Of a stretch of DNA of 64,000 bases, positions 20,570 through 29,132 are shown in pieces. The notes beneath the pieces were generated by a model that was given only the letters and a program-made list of their open reading frames with translations, did no database searches and was not told the DNA's origin. The first letter of the stretch is position 1. Each line of letters starts with the position of its first letter. The position numbers and the translations under genes are program-made. The DNA is taken from contig JAUILA010000002.1 in NCBI GenBank assembly GCA_030432655.1, forward strand, positions 1-64,000. The letters are read 5' to 3'. This DNA is from Bacteroidia bacterium. GTDB lineage: Bacteria; Bacteroidota; Bacteroidia; Cytophagales; Cyclobacteriaceae.

Positions 20570-20601
20570 CAAACGTATAAATCCCGTTCTATGTTTCCAA
20601 A
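20570..20601 (-). promoter_or_regulatory. Promoter of the metYX riboswitch transcript
   Basis: On the minus strand TTTG (20598-20601) and TACGTTTG (20570-20577) are separated by exactly 20 bases. This is a full match to the Bacteroidota -33/-7 consensus. Transcription would begin about 30 bases before the SAM aptamer. Confidence 0.75.
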
Positions 20602-20790
20602 TTTTTTATCCTGTACTGGCAAAACATTGCATTTTTAGTTGTACTAAAATGCTTTAAAAACAATGAAAATCATTACCTTAACAATGAAAAAATAGTCATT
20701 ATTTCCCCTGATTTTGAGCTTAAAATTACCGTAAACCAAGGGGTTTAATAAGAATAAAATCTGAACGAATTTTGTCAGAAAAAGATGGTC

Positions 20791-21402
20791 ATGAAAAGGA
20801 ATTATTTATTTGTGTTGTTCATCCTGTTCGGGTTCGGTTGCTATCCGGGAGGTCCCGAATACGTGGATGAACTGGATGTCGTTTATACGAATTATGACGA
20901 GTCCTTCAATTTTGTAGATACCTATACCTATTCGCTTCCACCGGGTGTGATAGATATTAATGAGCGGGTTTCTGCCAATGATCCGCCCGAGTTTATTGAT
21001 GACGAATTCGGGAATGCGATCCTAAATGAGGTTCGAACCAACATGAATGCCCTGGGCTGGACGGAGGTCGATGAGGACGAGAATCCTGATATTATCATGC
21101 TGGCATCGGCATTTTCCACTTCTACGTACTATTATTACGATCCGGGATGGTGGTGGTGGTATTATCCGGGGTATAGTCCCGGATGGGGATGGGGATACCC
21201 TGGTTATTTTCCTGGCTATGTAACCGGTTATACTACGGGTACTGTACTGATCCAGATGACAGATCCTAATGCCATCTCAGGTGACGAAGTGCCGGTGGTC
21301 TGGACATGCGCATTTAACGGCTTACTCCAGGGTTCTGATGCAAATATCATTTCCCGAATCGAGTCAAACATTGATCAGGCATTTACGCATAACCCTTTCT
21401 AA
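20791..21402 (+). CDS. DUF4136-type lipoprotein
   Basis: A 203-residue exported protein. The N-terminus (MKRNYLFVLFILFGFGCYPGG) is a lipoprotein-like signal with a cysteine directly after the hydrophobic stretch, although FGFGC is not a classical lipobox. The mature part fits the DUF4136 pattern and carries a Gly/Tyr/Trp-rich loop (YYYYDPGWWWWYYPGY) at about residues 115-150. The start at 20791 is preferred over an ATG at 20785. It is first in a five-gene operon of envelope proteins with gaps of 3-16 bases. Molecular function unknown. Confidence 0.75.
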   Translation: MKRNYLFVLFILFGFGCYPGGPEYVDELDVVYTNYDESFNFVDTYTYSLPPGVIDINERVSANDPPEFIDDEFGNAILNEVRTNMNALGWTEVDEDENPDIIMLASAFSTSTYYYYDPGWWWWYYPGYSPGWGWGYPGYFPGYVTGYTTGTVLIQMTDPNAISGDEVPVVWTCAFNGLLQGSDANIISRIESNIDQAFTHNPF

Positions 21403-21413
21403 CAGACAAGATC

Positions 21414-22010
21414 ATGAAGAATTCATTTAATTATATCCTCTTTACACTTTTGCTGCTCTGCCTGCCCTTCGCGGCCATGTCGCAGGGAGGTTATTCCACC
21501 CTGAGCTACACGGTGGGTTTTCCGATGGCAGACATGAAGGATTTTACAGATCAGGTAAGCGGCCGGGGTGTTGCGTTTGACTATAACTATCTGTTCCAGG
21601 ATAATATTGCTATCGGCCTTGGTGTTGGATGGCAGACGTTTACCGAAGAACTTGGGTATACCACGACTGTGGACGGAACGACCACGTTGTCCGGGTACGA
21701 ATACCATTATGTCAACAGCTTCCCGATTCATGTGACCGGAACCTATTTCCTTGGAACGGATAACCTGAGACCTTATGTCGGACTTGGTGTAGGTACTATT
21801 TACAATATGACCGATGCGGATATCGGTGTCTTCCGGTTTGAGGAGAATGAGTGGCATTTTAGTCTCAGGCCTGAGGTAGGTGTGCAATACGACCTGAATT
21901 ACCGGACCGGACTCAGACTTTCCGCCAGGTATAATCATGCCTTCAGTGCAGGAGATATCGGAAGTTTTTCCTTTTTTGCCATAGGCGGAGGCATAGTCTG
22001 GATGTATTAA
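21414..22010 (+). CDS. Outer-membrane beta-barrel protein
   Basis: A 198-residue protein with signal peptide ending FAAMSQ and an eight-strand-like pattern of alternating hydrophobic residues, with Gly and aromatic residues at strand ends and a terminal WMY. It resembles small OmpA/OmpW-size barrels. It lies 11 bases after the DUF4136 lipoprotein and 16 bases before the next lipoprotein of the same operon. No substrate or partner can be named. Confidence 0.7.
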   Translation: MKNSFNYILFTLLLLCLPFAAMSQGGYSTLSYTVGFPMADMKDFTDQVSGRGVAFDYNYLFQDNIAIGLGVGWQTFTEELGYTTTVDGTTTLSGYEYHYVNSFPIHVTGTYFLGTDNLRPYVGLGVGTIYNMTDADIGVFRFEENEWHFSLRPEVGVQYDLNYRTGLRLSARYNHAFSAGDIGSFSFFAIGGGIVWMY

Positions 22011-22026
22011 ATTAAACAACAATAAA

Positions 22027-22680
22027 ATGCGTAAGAATTCATTGAAAATTGCCGGCATTATTGCTTTGTTCGTGATTCCTTTCACCCTGATGAACTGCGG
22101 GTCTTCCACCCAGGTCACAGGGAGCTGGAAGAATCCGGATGTCGGCCCCACCAATTATACCAGTATTCTGGTCACCGCCCTGACCCCTAATGTGGTGGCA
22201 CGGCGTGCTGTGGAAAGCCAGATTGCTGAACAGCTGGAATCAAAAGGGGTGATTGCCAGGCCGAGTATTGAGGTCTTCCCTCCGAATTTTATGACGGATA
22301 AACCTTCCAAGGAACAAATACTGGATAAGGTCAGGGCCGAAGGCGTGAATGGTATCATGACAGTCGCACTGATCGATTCGCAGGAGGATACCAAGTATGT
22401 TCCTGGTTCAAATATGTACGCGCCCTATCCCCGTTACGGCTATTACGGTTCGTTCGGCGGCTATTATGGTAATTATTATTCAACATTCTATGATCCGGGT
22501 TATTACACCACCAGCCGGACCTATTTCGTTGAAACCAACCTGTATGATGTAGGTACGGAAGACCTGGTCTGGTCTGCACAGTCAAAGTCCTATGACCCGT
22601 CAAATATTGAATCAGCATCACGTGCCCTGGGGCGAGCCCTTGTTTATGAAATGGGTGATGATGGGATCATCTCCAAATGA
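22027..22680 (+). CDS. DUF4136-like lipoprotein with Tyr/Gly-rich loop
   Basis: A 217-residue lipoprotein: signal peptide and cysteine at LMNCGSS. The mature domain (ILVTALTPNVVARRAVESQIAEQL) fits a periplasmic DUF4136-like fold. A Tyr/Gly-rich insert (PRYGYYGSFGGYYGNYYS) at about residues 135-165 parallels the aromatic loop in the first gene of the operon, so the two lipoproteins seem related. Function unknown; probably anchored in the outer membrane. Confidence 0.72.
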   Translation: MRKNSLKIAGIIALFVIPFTLMNCGSSTQVTGSWKNPDVGPTNYTSILVTALTPNVVARRAVESQIAEQLESKGVIARPSIEVFPPNFMTDKPSKEQILDKVRAEGVNGIMTVALIDSQEDTKYVPGSNMYAPYPRYGYYGSFGGYYGNYYSTFYDPGYYTTSRTYFVETNLYDVGTEDLVWSAQSKSYDPSNIESASRALGRALVYEMGDDGIISK

Positions 22681-22684
22681 GTAG

Positions 22685-23296
22685 GTGAAATTACTGGCGA
22701 CAATCGGACTTTTATTGCTGGCTTCAGCAGCCTCTGCCCAGCAGGGAACTATAAAGTTGCTGACCTTCGGCGGATATACGTTTGAGGATAAGGTTGATTT
22801 CAGCAATGGCTACGGTCAGGTTTCGGATGGATTTCAATGGGGCGTTGGTTTTGAAATAGGTACTTCCATGGAGAATGCCGTGGAACTGATTTACCAGCGG
22901 CTGGATACCCGTGGTATAGCAGTGACCCGTTTCGGTGACAGGGAGGAAAGTGACCTGGGTATCAGTTATATAATGGTCGGGGGAACACGTTATGTGCCTC
23001 TTTCTGACCTTGTGAGTGCATTTGGGTCAGCTGATGTCGGATTGTCCGTCATTTCCCCGACTGACAGGGATGACCTGTCCAGCATAACCAAATTTGCCTG
23101 GGGCGTCCGCGGCGGTATTCAGGTTGCACCCGGATCGCTGGTGAGTATCAGAATTCACGCGCAATTACTATCCATGGTGCAGGCCGCCGGCGGAGGGTTT
23201 TATTTCGGTACCGGTGGGTCCGGAATCGGGGTGTCGACTTATTCATCCATCTACCAGTTCAACCTCGGTGGTAGCCTGAACTTCAGAATCAAATAA
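22685..23296 (+). CDS. Outer-membrane beta-barrel protein (paralogue A)
   Basis: A 203-residue protein starting at GTG, which fits because the signal peptide MKLLATIGLLLLASAASAQQ begins there and the previous gene ends 4 bases before. The mature protein is a barrel with GGFYFGTGGSGIGVSTYSS near the C-terminus. It shares this motif, the MVGGTRYVPLSD element and overall length with the product of 41503-42147, so the two are paralogues. Function unknown. Confidence 0.72.
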   Translation: MKLLATIGLLLLASAASAQQGTIKLLTFGGYTFEDKVDFSNGYGQVSDGFQWGVGFEIGTSMENAVELIYQRLDTRGIAVTRFGDREESDLGISYIMVGGTRYVPLSDLVSAFGSADVGLSVISPTDRDDLSSITKFAWGVRGGIQVAPGSLVSIRIHAQLLSMVQAAGGGFYFGTGGSGIGVSTYSSIYQFNLGGSLNFRIK

Positions 23297-23299
23297 GTC

Positions 23300-24031
23300 A
23301 TGGTGAAACTGCTTCGAACGATATTTATCTGCTGCTGTCTGGCCACTTTGAACACTACCCTGGCCAGCGGACAAGCCATGTGGCTCGTGTTGATCTTTGG
23401 CGATAAAGCTGCCACCGAAAATTTTCATTTTAATATTGAAGGCGGACTGGTTTTTTCAAATATCGGGAACCTGAATGGTAAGACTGACCTGGTTGGTACA
23501 TTTGGGTTAGGCAATTTTATACGGATCAATGACAAATGGGCATTCGTGCCTGAATTCAAACCACTGTCGTTAAGGGGCGAAAGAGGACTAGAAGACTTCG
23601 TTGAAATTCCTCCGGAGTATTCGAATATAGAATCGTTCCAGTCTAAGCTGGTCATGAATTATATCGACATTCCGCTCATGTTTCGATATGAATTATCCAG
23701 AAAATTTTTTATCGCAACAGGACCCCAGGTAAGTTTCCGAACATCGGCAAAAATCGTAACAAACGGAGTGATTACAGGAGGAGACCGTGAATTTACTATC
23801 CGGGACGATATTCAGGACGAAACGCAATGGTATGATTTTGCCTGGCCGGTCGAAATTGGTATCCATTTCTTCAAAAAGGATAAACCAGGCGGGCTTGATT
23901 TCAAGGCCCGCTGGACGCCTGGTTTTGTAGATGTTGCGCGTGAACCGATCGGTGAAAGCCAGTTCCGGCATAACACTTTTCAGATTCTGGTGTCCATTCC
24001 TTTTCTTAAAAGACCGGAGACGGATGAATAG
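23300..24031 (+). CDS. Outer-membrane beta-barrel protein, PorT-like size
   Basis: A 243-residue protein with a signal peptide ending around LASGQA and alternating-strand sequence throughout (GTFGLGNFIRINDKWAFVPEF, YIDIPLMFRYEL, FFIATGPQVSF). The pattern matches the PorT-type outer membrane barrel family. It is last in the five-gene envelope operon and ends 17 bases from the convergent phosphorylase gene. Confidence 0.7.
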   Translation: MVKLLRTIFICCCLATLNTTLASGQAMWLVLIFGDKAATENFHFNIEGGLVFSNIGNLNGKTDLVGTFGLGNFIRINDKWAFVPEFKPLSLRGERGLEDFVEIPPEYSNIESFQSKLVMNYIDIPLMFRYELSRKFFIATGPQVSFRTSAKIVTNGVITGGDREFTIRDDIQDETQWYDFAWPVEIGIHFFKKDKPGGLDFKARWTPGFVDVAREPIGESQFRHNTFQILVSIPFLKRPETDE

Positions 24032-24048
24032 CCTTTCGGGTGAACAGG

Positions 24049-25710
24049 TTACTTCTTGAACATCTTTTCGTAATATTCATCGGCCATTCGTGATGATTCA
24101 AAATAGGCAAGTACATCTTTCATGCTCTGGCTGACCATCCCGCTCCATTTTTCCGGTTGATCATAGTACATGGGAATGATCTCATTCTCCAGTAAATCAA
24201 GCATATTCTCCCGGTCTTCAACATCCTGTTCGTGAATTGGCTGGTTTGCGTCTGCCAGCGGAATCAGGAACGAGTTTTTACCATGCTCACCAAATTCCAG
24301 CATCCAGCCATCCTGTGTGGAGAGATTGAGCGATCCGTTCATCGCCGCCGTCATACCACTGGTTCCGCTGGCTTCCCGGGGCACACGCGGGTTATTCAGC
24401 CAGACATCGGCCCCCATTTTGCAAATGTGTGAAAGAAGTAATTCGTATCCGACCAGAATAGTGCTGTTCTTGAATTGCTTGTTAAAATGAACAAGGTTAT
24501 TGAAAACCCCAACCGCACCATAATCCTGAGGGAAAGGTTTGCCAGCCCAGATAATCTGTACCGGGCGGTCCTGGTTGGTGATGATCCTTCGGAAACGTTC
24601 ATCATTTTCAATGATCAGGTCGGCGCGCTTGTAAGCCGCAAATCGCCTGGCCCAAACGATGGTCAGTACTTCTGGGTCAAATAACTTGCCTGCCTGATCG
24701 GCAACCACCTCAAACAACCGCTCCTTTAATTCTTTTTTGCGCATACGCATGGCCTCCGTGTTGCCCTCTTCCATGAATTCATAGAGCGGCTTGTCGGCCC
24801 AGTAATTACGGTTCTGGCTGTTGGTAATATGAATGATCGGACATATTTTCTTATTTTCCTTCCACATCTCGCGCGAAACTTCTCCGTGTTTCTTTGAGAC
24901 TGCATTGGCGCGTTTCGCCATTCTCAGGGCAACCAGGGAGTGGCTGAATAAACCTCCATTCGTCTGGCTGTACTTTCTTGCCTCCTTTTCGCTCAGGCCA
25001 TTGAAGAATCCCATTTTGTATAGTAAAGAGAAGTCGTGTTCTTCATTTCCTGCCTTCTCTGGCGTATGCGTCGTGAAAACAAGTCGTTTTTTTACTTCCT
25101 TCGGATCCTGATTAAATTTATCATACAGGTAAAATGCACAGGATAAGGCATGCGCCTCATTGAGGTGGTAGATGTCCGGCGTCCATCCGATATTCTCCAG
25201 TAAACGTGCCCCTCCCTGCCCCAGCAAAACGTACTGGGCTATCCGTGTGGCTTCGTTGGAATCATAAAGACGGTGTGAAATTGTCTGCGCCAGGTAGTCA
25301 TTCTCCGGAAGATCTGTGGTCAGCAGAAACATGGGGGCAGAATTGAAAACCTCAGGCGGAAGGTAATAGGCCTTCACCTTCACGGGATGGTTGTTGATAA
25401 TAATGTCGAATGTGATTCCGGTATCAACGAGAAAGCTGTAGAGTTTTTCCTGGAACAATACATCCATGGATTTGTCTCCCCGGCGAACCTGGTCGTAATA
25501 GCCGTATTTCCAAAGAATGCCAATCCCGACGAGATGCTGGTTTAATTCATACGCGCTGCGCATGTGGCTTCCGGCCAGGAATCCCAGTCCGCCGCTGTAA
25601 ATTTTGAGTGGCTGATCAATGGCAAACTCCATGCTGAAATAGGCCACCTTTTTCTGGTATTTGCGATCCGGTTTGTAAGGGAATGTATATGGTATGGTAA
25701 ATGAATTCAT
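24049..25710 (-). CDS. Alpha-glucan phosphorylase-like protein (GT35), PLP lysine missing
   Basis: A 553-residue protein of the short alpha-glucan phosphorylase group. It has N-terminal FSMEFAIDQPLKIYSGGLG, a DIYHLNEAHA segment, VWARRFAAYKRADLI, and the C-terminal EASGTSGMTAAMNGSLNL motif. In true glycogen phosphorylases the residue after GNM or SGM is the lysine that binds pyridoxal phosphate; here it is Thr454. Loss of that lysine argues against the usual phosphorolysis mechanism. The family assignment is firm; the reaction is open. No glycogen gene is nearby, and it is convergent with the preceding operon. Confidence 0.8.
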   Translation of the reverse strand: MNSFTIPYTFPYKPDRKYQKKVAYFSMEFAIDQPLKIYSGGLGFLAGSHMRSAYELNQHLVGIGILWKYGYYDQVRRGDKSMDVLFQEKLYSFLVDTGITFDIIINNHPVKVKAYYLPPEVFNSAPMFLLTTDLPENDYLAQTISHRLYDSNEATRIAQYVLLGQGGARLLENIGWTPDIYHLNEAHALSCAFYLYDKFNQDPKEVKKRLVFTTHTPEKAGNEEHDFSLLYKMGFFNGLSEKEARKYSQTNGGLFSHSLVALRMAKRANAVSKKHGEVSREMWKENKKICPIIHITNSQNRNYWADKPLYEFMEEGNTEAMRMRKKELKERLFEVVADQAGKLFDPEVLTIVWARRFAAYKRADLIIENDERFRRIITNQDRPVQIIWAGKPFPQDYGAVGVFNNLVHFNKQFKNSTILVGYELLLSHICKMGADVWLNNPRVPREASGTSGMTAAMNGSLNLSTQDGWMLEFGEHGKNSFLIPLADANQPIHEQDVEDRENMLDLLENEIIPMYYDQPEKWSGMVSQSMKDVLAYFESSRMADEYYEKMFKK

Positions 25711-25801
25711 AGGTATGTGTTAAAAACACAATTATAGACGATTGAACGGCATTGTGAGCTTTTCATGTAAGTTTTTTAGGACGATTTTTTTCCGAAAACG
25801 T

Positions 25802-26497
25802 TTACGGGAGAATGCTTTGCAGGGAAATCAGCAGCGGACGCACAACGGTTGGTGCTTTTGATACAGGAGTGAGCAGGGCCTGGTTGATTTCCAGTTCGAT
25901 GCCCATATACTTCTCCGCCGGAAATTTTTTTCGCAAAGAAGTAGTGAGTCCGTCTGCTTTTCCGAGATAGGGATAATTGCGCCGGATGCGCCATTCAGGT
26001 ACGGCCTTCCGCAAGGCTGCCTGCCAGTCCAGGCAAAACCTTCGTTCGCCTGGCCGCGACGGATCATATAAGAGTCCGATTTCGGCATTTCGGATATCAC
26101 CGTTCAGCTCGGGCGTAAAGGAGTGGACTGAAATATGGATTGCCCGGAAAGATTTCCTGATGGCATCTGCTATTGATTTTTCAAGTTGCTGCCTGTACGG
26201 ATAATAATACGTTTGAAGCAGGTGCTTCCGGGTCGATGGGGGAAGGGTTTTGGTGTATTTACTAAATAGACCGGGGTGTCCCTGGCTCCGGTTAAGTTCC
26301 ACCAGCAACCTGCTGACTTCATTCAGCTGACCTGCAGAAGGAAGTTGTTCATGAAGTAATTCATATACCTGCCGGGCCCCCGGGTCGTAGCCCCGGTGAG
26401 ATGTAAGATCTGCTTTTCCCTGATCAAACAGGTAGGTGTACTCGCCTGGTACCTGGTTTCCGCCGTGTTCACAGGAGAATATCAGCAGGGTTTTCAT
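25802..26497 (-). CDS. N-formylglutamate amidohydrolase family protein
   Basis: A 231-residue zinc-amidohydrolase-like protein. It shows the family pattern: SCEHGGNQVP at the N-terminus, RGYDPGA (residues 35-41), LLVELNRSQGHPGLFS, and HISVHSFTPELNGDIRNAEIGLLYDP. It is the last of four overlapping genes (4-base overlap with the GCS2-like ligase). In this setting it more likely hydrolyses an amide made by the neighbouring ligases than takes part in histidine breakdown, since no hut genes are present. That role follows the amidoligase gene-neighbourhood analysis of Iyer, Aravind and colleagues and is inferred. Confidence 0.8.
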   Translation of the reverse strand: MKTLLIFSCEHGGNQVPGEYTYLFDQGKADLTSHRGYDPGARQVYELLHEQLPSAGQLNEVSRLLVELNRSQGHPGLFSKYTKTLPPSTRKHLLQTYYYPYRQQLEKSIADAIRKSFRAIHISVHSFTPELNGDIRNAEIGLLYDPSRPGERRFCLDWQAALRKAVPEWRIRRNYPYLGKADGLTTSLRKKFPAEKYMGIELEINQALLTPVSKAPTVVRPLLISLQSILP

Positions 26498-27690
26498 TGA
26501 AAAAATTTCCCTTCTCGGAGGCAGAGTGCCAGTTCCTGATAAACACTGTGCAACTCATTTTCACTGAAATTTGATCCAAGACGGCGAATGATCCTGCTCG
26601 ACAGAGACCCCTCTTCCAGGATGAATTTGACGGTGTCTTTAAAAAACAGCGGATAACGGGAAGCAATCGTGCGCCAGCAATCCATGGCGGTGGCACCGGC
26701 CTTAAGTCCAAAAAGGGACACGTATGCGTCATCATTTATTTTACAGGATTCTCCCTCACGAATGACATTCAGTAATATTTCCCGAAGCCGGTCCTGGTGC
26801 CAGTCGCGGAGTGACACGTTTTCCAATGAGCTGAAATGACGCACAGCAACAATGATGAGTTCGAGCACCGCGAGGTCGGCCTGCGGGCACTCCTGGATAT
26901 CAATGATCCTGATCTCGATGGCGCCCCTGTCAAATCGCGCTATGGCACCCCGGGAGTTAAGGAAATATTTTTTAAGGATACCGTCCGGGTCATATGGACG
27001 GATGTCGTTTCGTATTACGTCGAATATTTCATGTGAATAAGCCTCTTCATTGTAAACTCTTTCCGGGATTACTCCGCCGCAGATGGATGGAATCCGGTTC
27101 TGGTTCTTGCGGTAATATTCGAGCCGGGTATCGTGAAATCCGGTTAGTTTGCCGTCCAGAATCGGCGAACTGGCCGAAAGGGCCGGTATTATCGGGAGAA
27201 TGATCCGGATGGCCGCGTGCAGCAGCGCAAATTCCTCGTCACTGGCAAACGGGAGGTTGAGATGGGTGCTCTGAAGGTTAGACCAGCCATGCCCGCGACA
27301 GTCGAATATCTTATCATAGAGTGCATAGATCTCATTATTTTCATGAGGCCATAACATGGTTTCTTCATAAGGGTTCATGAACGGATGACAGGCAGTGGGC
27401 ATGAGCATCGCATCAATGGGTTCCAGCAGCTCATTGATCTCCCGGATATTGGCCTGGAAAAGGTTGCCGAGATCTCTGAGCGTTTCGGCCGGACCGTTCG
27501 TTTTCAGCTCAATTACGTGATTGACAAGTTCATTGGACCAGGCAATTTTTCCGCGCACCACATCGTCTGAATAATTTCCATTTACGCTAAAAATAAGCTG
27601 GTCGGCGACCGGCCGCACCCTAAGTGTTTTCCGGTCCACAATCATATATTCCAACTCAACGCCAAAGGCCTGAAAAAGAGATAATTTCAT
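26494..27690 (-). CDS. Carboxylate-amine ligase, GCS2 (glutamate-cysteine ligase-like) family
   Basis: A 398-residue ligase of the glutamine-synthetase fold. The N-terminal GVELEYMIVD holds the metal-binding glutamates; STHLNLPF, GVIPERVY and GAIARFDRGAIEIRIIDIQ follow. The family makes amide bonds between a glutamate-like carboxylate and an amine using ATP. It overlaps the ATP-grasp gene by 4 bases upstream and the amidohydrolase by 4 bases downstream. It probably works on the same small molecule or peptide as its neighbours rather than on glutathione. Confidence 0.82.
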   Translation of the reverse strand: MKLSLFQAFGVELEYMIVDRKTLRVRPVADQLIFSVNGNYSDDVVRGKIAWSNELVNHVIELKTNGPAETLRDLGNLFQANIREINELLEPIDAMLMPTACHPFMNPYEETMLWPHENNEIYALYDKIFDCRGHGWSNLQSTHLNLPFASDEEFALLHAAIRIILPIIPALSASSPILDGKLTGFHDTRLEYYRKNQNRIPSICGGVIPERVYNEEAYSHEIFDVIRNDIRPYDPDGILKKYFLNSRGAIARFDRGAIEIRIIDIQECPQADLAVLELIIVAVRHFSSLENVSLRDWHQDRLREILLNVIREGESCKINDDAYVSLFGLKAGATAMDCWRTIASRYPLFFKDTVKFILEEGSLSSRIIRRLGSNFSENELHSVYQELALCLREGKFFQ

Positions 27691-29132
27691 CGTTCCAGCC
27701 TGTTAATGAATGATTTTATAATCGTTTTGTAAAGTTTGTCCTGAAGTACCTGGTCTTCATAGCCAGCGTCTATACTGGGGTTATCATTTACCTCGATAAC
27801 AAATACTTCACCGCCTGATTCCTTTATGTCCACTCCGTAGAGCCCGTCCCCGATCAGGTTTGCCGCGCGTAAGGCGACAGATATGATATTCTCCGGGACC
27901 TCTTCTACCGGGATAGTTTCGACTAACCCGCTCTGATCTTTGCCCGTGCCTTTCCAGTTATAAATTTGCCAGTGTCCGCTCGCCATATAATATTTACAGG
28001 CGTAGAGCGGTTTCTTGTCGAGGACCCCGATTCTCCAGTCAAAATCAGTTGGCAGAAATTTTTGTCCGATGATAAGGTCGGAGGAGGCAAGCATCTGGTC
28101 AAGTTGTTGATTGAGTTCGACCGCTGTTTTAACTTTGACAACGCCTTGTGAAAAGGCGCTATCCGGTTTTTTCAGGACACAAGGCAAGCCCAGCTTATCC
28201 AGCACCTGGTCGCGGTTGTGTTTGTGGATTATAAGCGTTTGAGGAGTAGGAACACGGGCTTTATCAAGAATCTCGGCCAGATACACTTTATTGGTACACC
28301 TAAGAATGGATTCCGGGTCGTCAATAACGACCATGCCTTCCGCTTTGGCCCGTCGGGCGAATCGATAGGTATGGTGATTGACCGATGTGGTTTCACGGAT
28401 AAAGAGCGCATCGTATTCGGCGATACGACTGAAGTCTTCACGGGTAATCAGGTCAGTGTACACCTGAAGGTCGGATGCAGCCTCTACAAATTTTTCCAGT
28501 GCTTTTTTGTTGGACGGCGGTTCCGATTCATCGGGGTTAACGAGAATCGCAAGATCATACCTGGTGTGGTCTGCCCTCGGTATATCGTAGCGGAGTTTGG
28601 CAAAATAGGTGCGGGCGAACGCTTCCACGAATTCCAGGTGGGCCGGGGGGACATCTTTCATGGAGATAGTTTCCATGTTACGAAGGGTCCAGGTTTTGCC
28701 TTTTCTGAACTGCGCGCGGAGCAATGGTGCCTGAAATAACATGTATAACTGGCGACTCAGTTCATCATACTGGCTTGAGATATTTTTCCCGAAATAAATG
28801 CTCAGAGTGAATTGGTCACTCCGGATTCTCTTAAGGCTTTTTTGAACGAGTTCATCAATTTCAGCTGAGATCACCTTGACAATGGCCTGCGAACGAAAAT
28901 CCTGCAAGGTCAGCGTATTGGGGATGACTTTGTGCCCGCGCGCATCTGCCAGGAGAGATACATAATATCCGCTCGACTGGTACTGATAGTTTTTGCACAA
29001 GTTGAAAATCCGAACATTACGCAAACCCTGAAATGCCGGATCGGTAAGGTATTGCCTAGCTGAAATAACCTCAACATTTTCTATGGAGAGGGTCCACTCT
29101 TTAAGGTTGGTGACGACGATAAGTTTACGCAT
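27687..29132 (-). CDS. RimK-like ATP-grasp ligase with RLAN N-terminal domain
   Basis: A 481-residue protein with two parts. Residues 1-190 match the RimK-like ATP-grasp N-terminal (RLAN) module. Residues 270-480 form an ATP-grasp ligase with nucleotide-binding lysines at 321-322 (VLKKPDSAFSQG), YGVDIK with Asp435, and the magnesium-binding IEVNDNPSID (Glu447, Asn449). Such enzymes add an amino acid to a carboxylate through an acyl phosphate. It overlaps the peptidase gene upstream by 8 bases and the GCS2 ligase downstream by 4. The substrate is unknown; the linkage suggests synthesis of a peptide-like metabolite or protein tag. Confidence 0.85.
   Translation of the reverse strand: MRKLIVVTNLKEWTLSIENVEVISARQYLTDPAFQGLRNVRIFNLCKNYQYQSSGYYVSLLADARGHKVIPNTLTLQDFRSQAIVKVISAEIDELVQKSLKRIRSDQFTLSIYFGKNISSQYDELSRQLYMLFQAPLLRAQFRKGKTWTLRNMETISMKDVPPAHLEFVEAFARTYFAKLRYDIPRADHTRYDLAILVNPDESEPPSNKKALEKFVEAASDLQVYTDLITREDFSRIAEYDALFIRETTSVNHHTYRFARRAKAEGMVVIDDPESILRCTNKVYLAEILDKARVPTPQTLIIHKHNRDQVLDKLGLPCVLKKPDSAFSQGVVKVKTAVELNQQLDQMLASSDLIIGQKFLPTDFDWRIGVLDKKPLYACKYYMASGHWQIYNWKGTGKDQSGLVETIPVEEVPENIISVALRAANLIGDGLYGVDIKESGGEVFVIEVNDNPSIDAGYEDQVLQDKLYKTIIKSFINRLER

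Noticed and set aside
20629-20652. Hairpin GCATTTTTAGT / ACTAAAATGC between met promoter and the DUF4136 operon
   Set aside because: Contains a bulge and no gene ends nearby on the right strand, so it was not called a terminator.
21423-22154. 243-codon frame antisense to the barrel gene
   Set aside because: Spans the barrel gene and the following lipoprotein start on the other strand; no recognisable domain.
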